From positions 1,493,501-1,557,500 of the forward strand of contig JACVVK020000088.1 in the NCBI GenBank assembly GCA_018292915.2: a stretch of 64,000 nucleotides of DNA. Reading direction: 5' to 3'. This stretch comes from Batillaria attramentaria. Lineage: Eukaryota; Mollusca; Gastropoda; Batillariidae. A program made the position numbers and the translations under genes. Shown here piece by piece: positions 60,757-64,000 of the stretch. Positions within the stretch are counted from its first letter, which is position 1, and each line of letters opens with the position of its first letter. The notes beneath the pieces are model-generated. The model worked only from the letters and a program-made list of their open reading frames with translations, did not search any database and was not told where the DNA came from.

Positions 60757-63139
60757 ATGTGTTTTCTCTTTTGTGTTTGCTGGTTTTCGAGTGTTTGGTG
60801 TTGTTGCTGCTGTTGGCTTTTATTGTTTTGTTGTTGTCAGGGTTTTTGTTTGTCCAGTGCGGTTTTTAATAAACTGCTGTGTCTTTTCTCATTATTCTTT
60901 TCAAGGATCTACATCAGCGATTTCTATCGGCATCCTGACAAATCAGCTTAGAGCATTATCGTGCCGTCAGTAGCAGTGAGGATGAAAACTTTCTTTGGAT
61001 CTCTTTGGGTCGATCTTTTTTTCTTGTACGTTGAATCGGAAAACACGTAACTCTGGTAAATTAATCTTCTTTACCCCCGCCGTCAGCTGCCGTCTTGCCC
61101 CTTCCCCCGAGCAGAGGCCTGAGAGAGGGAAGATGTGAAATCCCACTGTAAACTCGCTCGCGTTTGCTGTGGAGGCGTGGCGGAGAAAGAAGGCCGGGGC
61201 TTGCTAAGAAACAAGCTGTGTGTTTTGCTCGTCGTTGGTGAATCTGTGTTGTTCTTGTCGGCTGTGTGTGTCCATCGGGGCTTGGAGCAAATTTCTTCGG
61301 CAAATCTGGCCAAGGCCCCGGTGTTGCTGCGGGACCCAGCGCCCACAAATCTCTATCCCTTTCTCCACGTGGGAGGGATTGGCCGGGAGCGGGGCGCTGT
61401 GTCCCCTGAGTTATGGTCCCCTGAACAAACCTCCAAGTGGGCACTGTCTTCCTTGATGGAGCTGCCTCCAGATGGACCTCCTTGTAGACTACCAGCCATA
61501 TCTGTCGTTGAGAGTCTCGCAGGTCACTTTTGTAGCGGGAAGAGGAAGCCTGACTTTAAGACATTGGCAATGAGCCAGGTATTACTAGCTGTGTAGGCCA
61601 ATGTCTCTGGCGGCCAGGCAGGTTTGGGGAGGGGATGGGAGGGTGTCTTGGTTTCTTGCGCTGAGGAGTCCTTGATACTGAACCCAGGCACTGCAGTCTG
61701 GGTAGTTAGTGTGGAGGCCAACTTGTCATACCAGTCACCATTATCAAGGAGCACGAGCGGTTCATCGCTCCTCCTGGAGTGGAAAATCTCTCCGGGAAGC
61801 GAAAGGACTAAAAAGGCCTGCGATGCGGCTGGCCGAGGTGGTCGTCGAGTGGTTTCAGGGCCGGTCAGCATCTTAAGGGCAAGCAGCGCGGAGTTCAAAC
61901 AGACCCTCTGGTCTTATCGGCGGAAGATCTAGGAAAGTAAAAGACGTAGGGACCCTTTTCCACGCGTGGGCACCTCCGACCCTCCCTCGTTAGCTTCTCA
62001 CTCTGCTGGCAGAGTAAATGAAGGAGAAAACCCCTGTCATATTAAACACACAACGTTACTCGAGCGAGACAGATTTGCACTACAAGATCAAAGGCGGCCG
62101 TTAACGTTGCTGCATCGTGGAAAACGAGCACAGATTTTTTTCTTTTGATTCAGTAGGCACACATTAATTTGAAGAAAACAGCATCGAATTACATGATGCA
62201 TCGGTAAATTCCTTGAGATTTTTTTTTTCTGCTAGAATTCTTGGTTGCAGAACAGATTAAGGGATGATTCTTTTTGAGGAAAAAAAATCGGTTTAAACTG
62301 GCATTTCGGTTTTCTGTCCATTTAGAAGCTAACAGTGTCGTTTGCCTGAAGGGTTGTATTTCTCCTGCCTTTTATCGCCGGTTCTGCTTCCTAGCCTTCC
62401 TCGGAACGTCGTCTCTCCTATTGGATTCCCTGAGGAACGGAAAGAATAGAAGAAATGAAACGCCGCCTCGTTTTTTTCCCGCCCTTCAGAATGGAGCGCG
62501 GAATGGGGGTATGGAAATGAGATTCTGCAGAACGCTCCGAGGTTTTTCCACTGCCTGTCGTTTTGTGGGTGTTTTTGTCTTCCCCCAGTTAGATTTACTG
62601 CACTGCATTTTCAGCATTGTTTGTACAGCCGGAACACAGGAGTTGCGAGAAATGAGGGGATCTCAGATCCCTCAAAGTGTTGGGATTTATGGCTCACTTA
62701 CCTAATTTGGGACACAATGAGGAAAGAAGAAAAGAAAACGGAAGAAATGTTTTTGTTGTAGCAGTTTCTCTTTTGTGCAAAACAAATATTTTTGTGCTTC
62801 AAAGATTAAGACAGTCTACGTTTCAGCAACGTCCACAGGTTGTTTTTTGTACACATTACACATCATTATTGTTAGTTATATTTCAGTCGGTAAAACTTTT
62901 TGTTTACAGTGTTTGGTTTTGAAATATCAGCATGACAATATTAACTGCGTATCCGCCGTATCGCCCAGTAGTAGTTTTCTTGGAGTAATTGGAGTAAAAC
63001 TAATGTAAAAGCGTTTTGGAGTACTGATGATACGCTCGCAAAACAGACTCACCTTACCAGTTCTACTTCACCTCAAAAAAAGGGGCATCCCCTTATTTTC
63101 GTTGAACGCCTGCCAGAAGTTCACTATAAGTTTCAGTGC

Positions 63140-63225
63140 AAAAAAAAAAGAAAAAAAAAAAAAAGCAGCACACTTGTCTCGAATACTGATTCGGCAGCTA
63201 CCCCCCCCCCCCCCCCCCCCCCCCC
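63140..63225 (+). repeat. poly-A and poly-C tracts
   Basis: A-rich run at 63140-63164 and 25 C at 63201-63225. Confidence 0.95.
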
Positions 63226-63711
63226 ACCGGCTCTGTCTACATGTATTTTATCGTCTAGGCACCGTCCTGACGATGTGTTGCTGTTGCGTGCTTTGCGTAT
63301 GTTTCAGCGTTTACCACCTGTAGCCCCCCCCCCCCACCCCCCGCCCCTCCTGTACAGGTAAAGGCTGTTGTAGGAGGTGGGGAAGTGTTCCTGGCGCTGG
63401 CCCCGGTGGCTGTCAGAGTAGAGGGTTTGCTTTGCTGCACGTGCTGATGGAGGCGGCACAACATCTCACCTGTAGTGAGTGGAGTCGCTCTTCACTGGCA
63501 CCAGCACACACACACACACACCAGAACCCATTGACAGGGGAAGCTGTGTTGTGGTCTGTTTGCGTGAAACAACTTTCAGTTCCAGATTTGCAGGAAGACT
63601 TGTTGTTAACTTTTGTTAAGGGTCTGGCGCCCCATCCTTTTGTTAGGGGTCAGTAACCTCAAACTGTCCCTGTTTTCAGTTGTCAGAAGGCTGCGAGTGA
63701 ACGAAGAGGGG

Positions 63712-63955
63712 GTGGGGGGGGGGTGTAAGGGTTCGACGTCCTTTTCGACCACATAATTATGGGTGATATCAAAGACAGGGCAACGGAAAAAAAAAGAAGT
63801 CAGAACTCAGCCCGATTAACCCAACTCAAAGCTGAGGTGCCCTGCGTGCTGCGCAACCGGAGAGCACGGGATTCTTCGCCGGGCTGAGTGCTGAACTGAA
63901 AAGGACAGCACAAATATTTGGCCTCAGCCTCAGTGGATTCCAACTCACGACCCGA
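63712..63955 (-). mobile_element. SINE family A copy interrupted by a ~100-bp insertion
   Basis: Minus-strand tail and body (GACGTCGAACCC, GATATCACCCAT, GTTGCCCTGTC) are split from the upstream body and B-box region (CCAAATATTTGTGC, CGTGAGTTGGAATCC) by about 63.80-63.90 kb. The insert has inverted ends (CAGAACTCAGCCCG / CGGGCTGAGTGCTG). The tRNA head is absent. Confidence 0.75.
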
Positions 63956-64000
63956 GGAGAGGAAATAGTGGTGTGTGTGTGGGGGGGGGGGGGGGGAGGG

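Larger units (their letters stand above)
26102..64000 (+). other. PlexB: plexin gene (B-type-like), 5' part, continues beyond window
   Basis: Five coding exons with GT/AG junctions join into one open frame of 508 codons encoding a signal peptide and the semaphorin-type (sema) domain of a plexin. Plexins are single-pass receptors for semaphorins. Their cytoplasmic part, absent here, is a GTPase-activating module acting on Rap/R-Ras-type GTPases in axon guidance and cell migration. Visible introns are 539, 285, 5,068 and 632 bp; intron 5 is at least 29.8 kb and runs off the window. PSI, IPT/TIG, transmembrane and GAP exons must lie further on, since plexins are about 1,900-2,200 residues. Class B is preferred because of resemblance to vertebrate plexin-B in 'EHLYVMT', 'AVAFVGTS-type' and 'VANN..ASTV' segments; class A is the alternative. 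The symbol reflects that class assignment and is tentative. Confidence 0.85.
34194..64000 (+). other. plexin intron 5, incomplete (at least 29.8 kb)
   Basis: No exon of plexin or of another gene is recognisable. The PSI exon expected next was not found. Contents are SINE copies, microsatellites and degenerate minisatellites, listed separately. The remaining sequence is non-repetitive with scattered stops on both strands. An unrelated short gene or ncRNA inside the intron cannot be excluded by eye. Confidence 0.7.

Noticed and set aside
61135..61596. 153-codon plus-strand frame
   Set aside because: Other frames overlap it on both strands and no domain is recognisable; it is also not a PSI or IPT plexin exon.

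Overview
This window is animal nuclear DNA. The only protein-coding gene I can support is the 5' part of a plexin receptor gene on the + strand, whose exons have GT/AG introns and lie in repeat-rich non-coding DNA. The long CA/GT, GA/CT and poly-C/poly-G tracts, the tRNA-derived SINEs ending in a 'GACGTTAAACTCC + (CCCA)n' tail, and the plexin sequence (B-type-like, but not vertebrate) suggest a lophotrochozoan, most likely a marine gastropod mollusc. That placement is inference. No bacterial, organellar or viral gene is recognisable.

Layout. 1-12.2 kb: no recognisable exon; simple repeats, one tRNA-derived SINE (about 5.59-5.86 kb) and a promoter-like block (8.37-8.88 kb). 12.2-12.75 kb: degenerate telomere-like CCCTAA motifs followed by a minisatellite of eight 50-bp units. 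15.13-20.49 kb: a complete 5,351-bp fold-back DNA transposon with long inverted arms, a 5-bp target duplication (GAGGT) and CACAGTG termini; its interior is an inverted set of diverged repeats rich in TCAAGGTCA, and it carries two nested SINE-type insertions. 20.5-26.1 kb: degenerate tandem repeats, a 300-bp element with 18-bp perfect inverted ends, a SINE fragment and microsatellites.

26.1-34.2 kb: five plexin exons (codons 1-508) give the leader, a signal peptide and almost the whole sema domain. All junctions are GT/AG and the joined frame is open. The next expected piece, the PSI domain with its Cys-Gly-Trp-Cys core, is not in the window, so intron 5 is at least 29.8 kb. The introns carry SINEs, a Tc1/mariner-type MITE and microsatellites.

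34.2-64 kb: interior of intron 5 as far as can be seen: SINE copies, degenerate minisatellites, simple repeats and a few motif-dense blocks that could be regulatory. The gene products do not form a pathway within the window. The most unusual object is the fold-back transposon, whose ends and 5-bp duplication fit the Transib/RAG-like superfamily better than any other I know, although no transposase is present.
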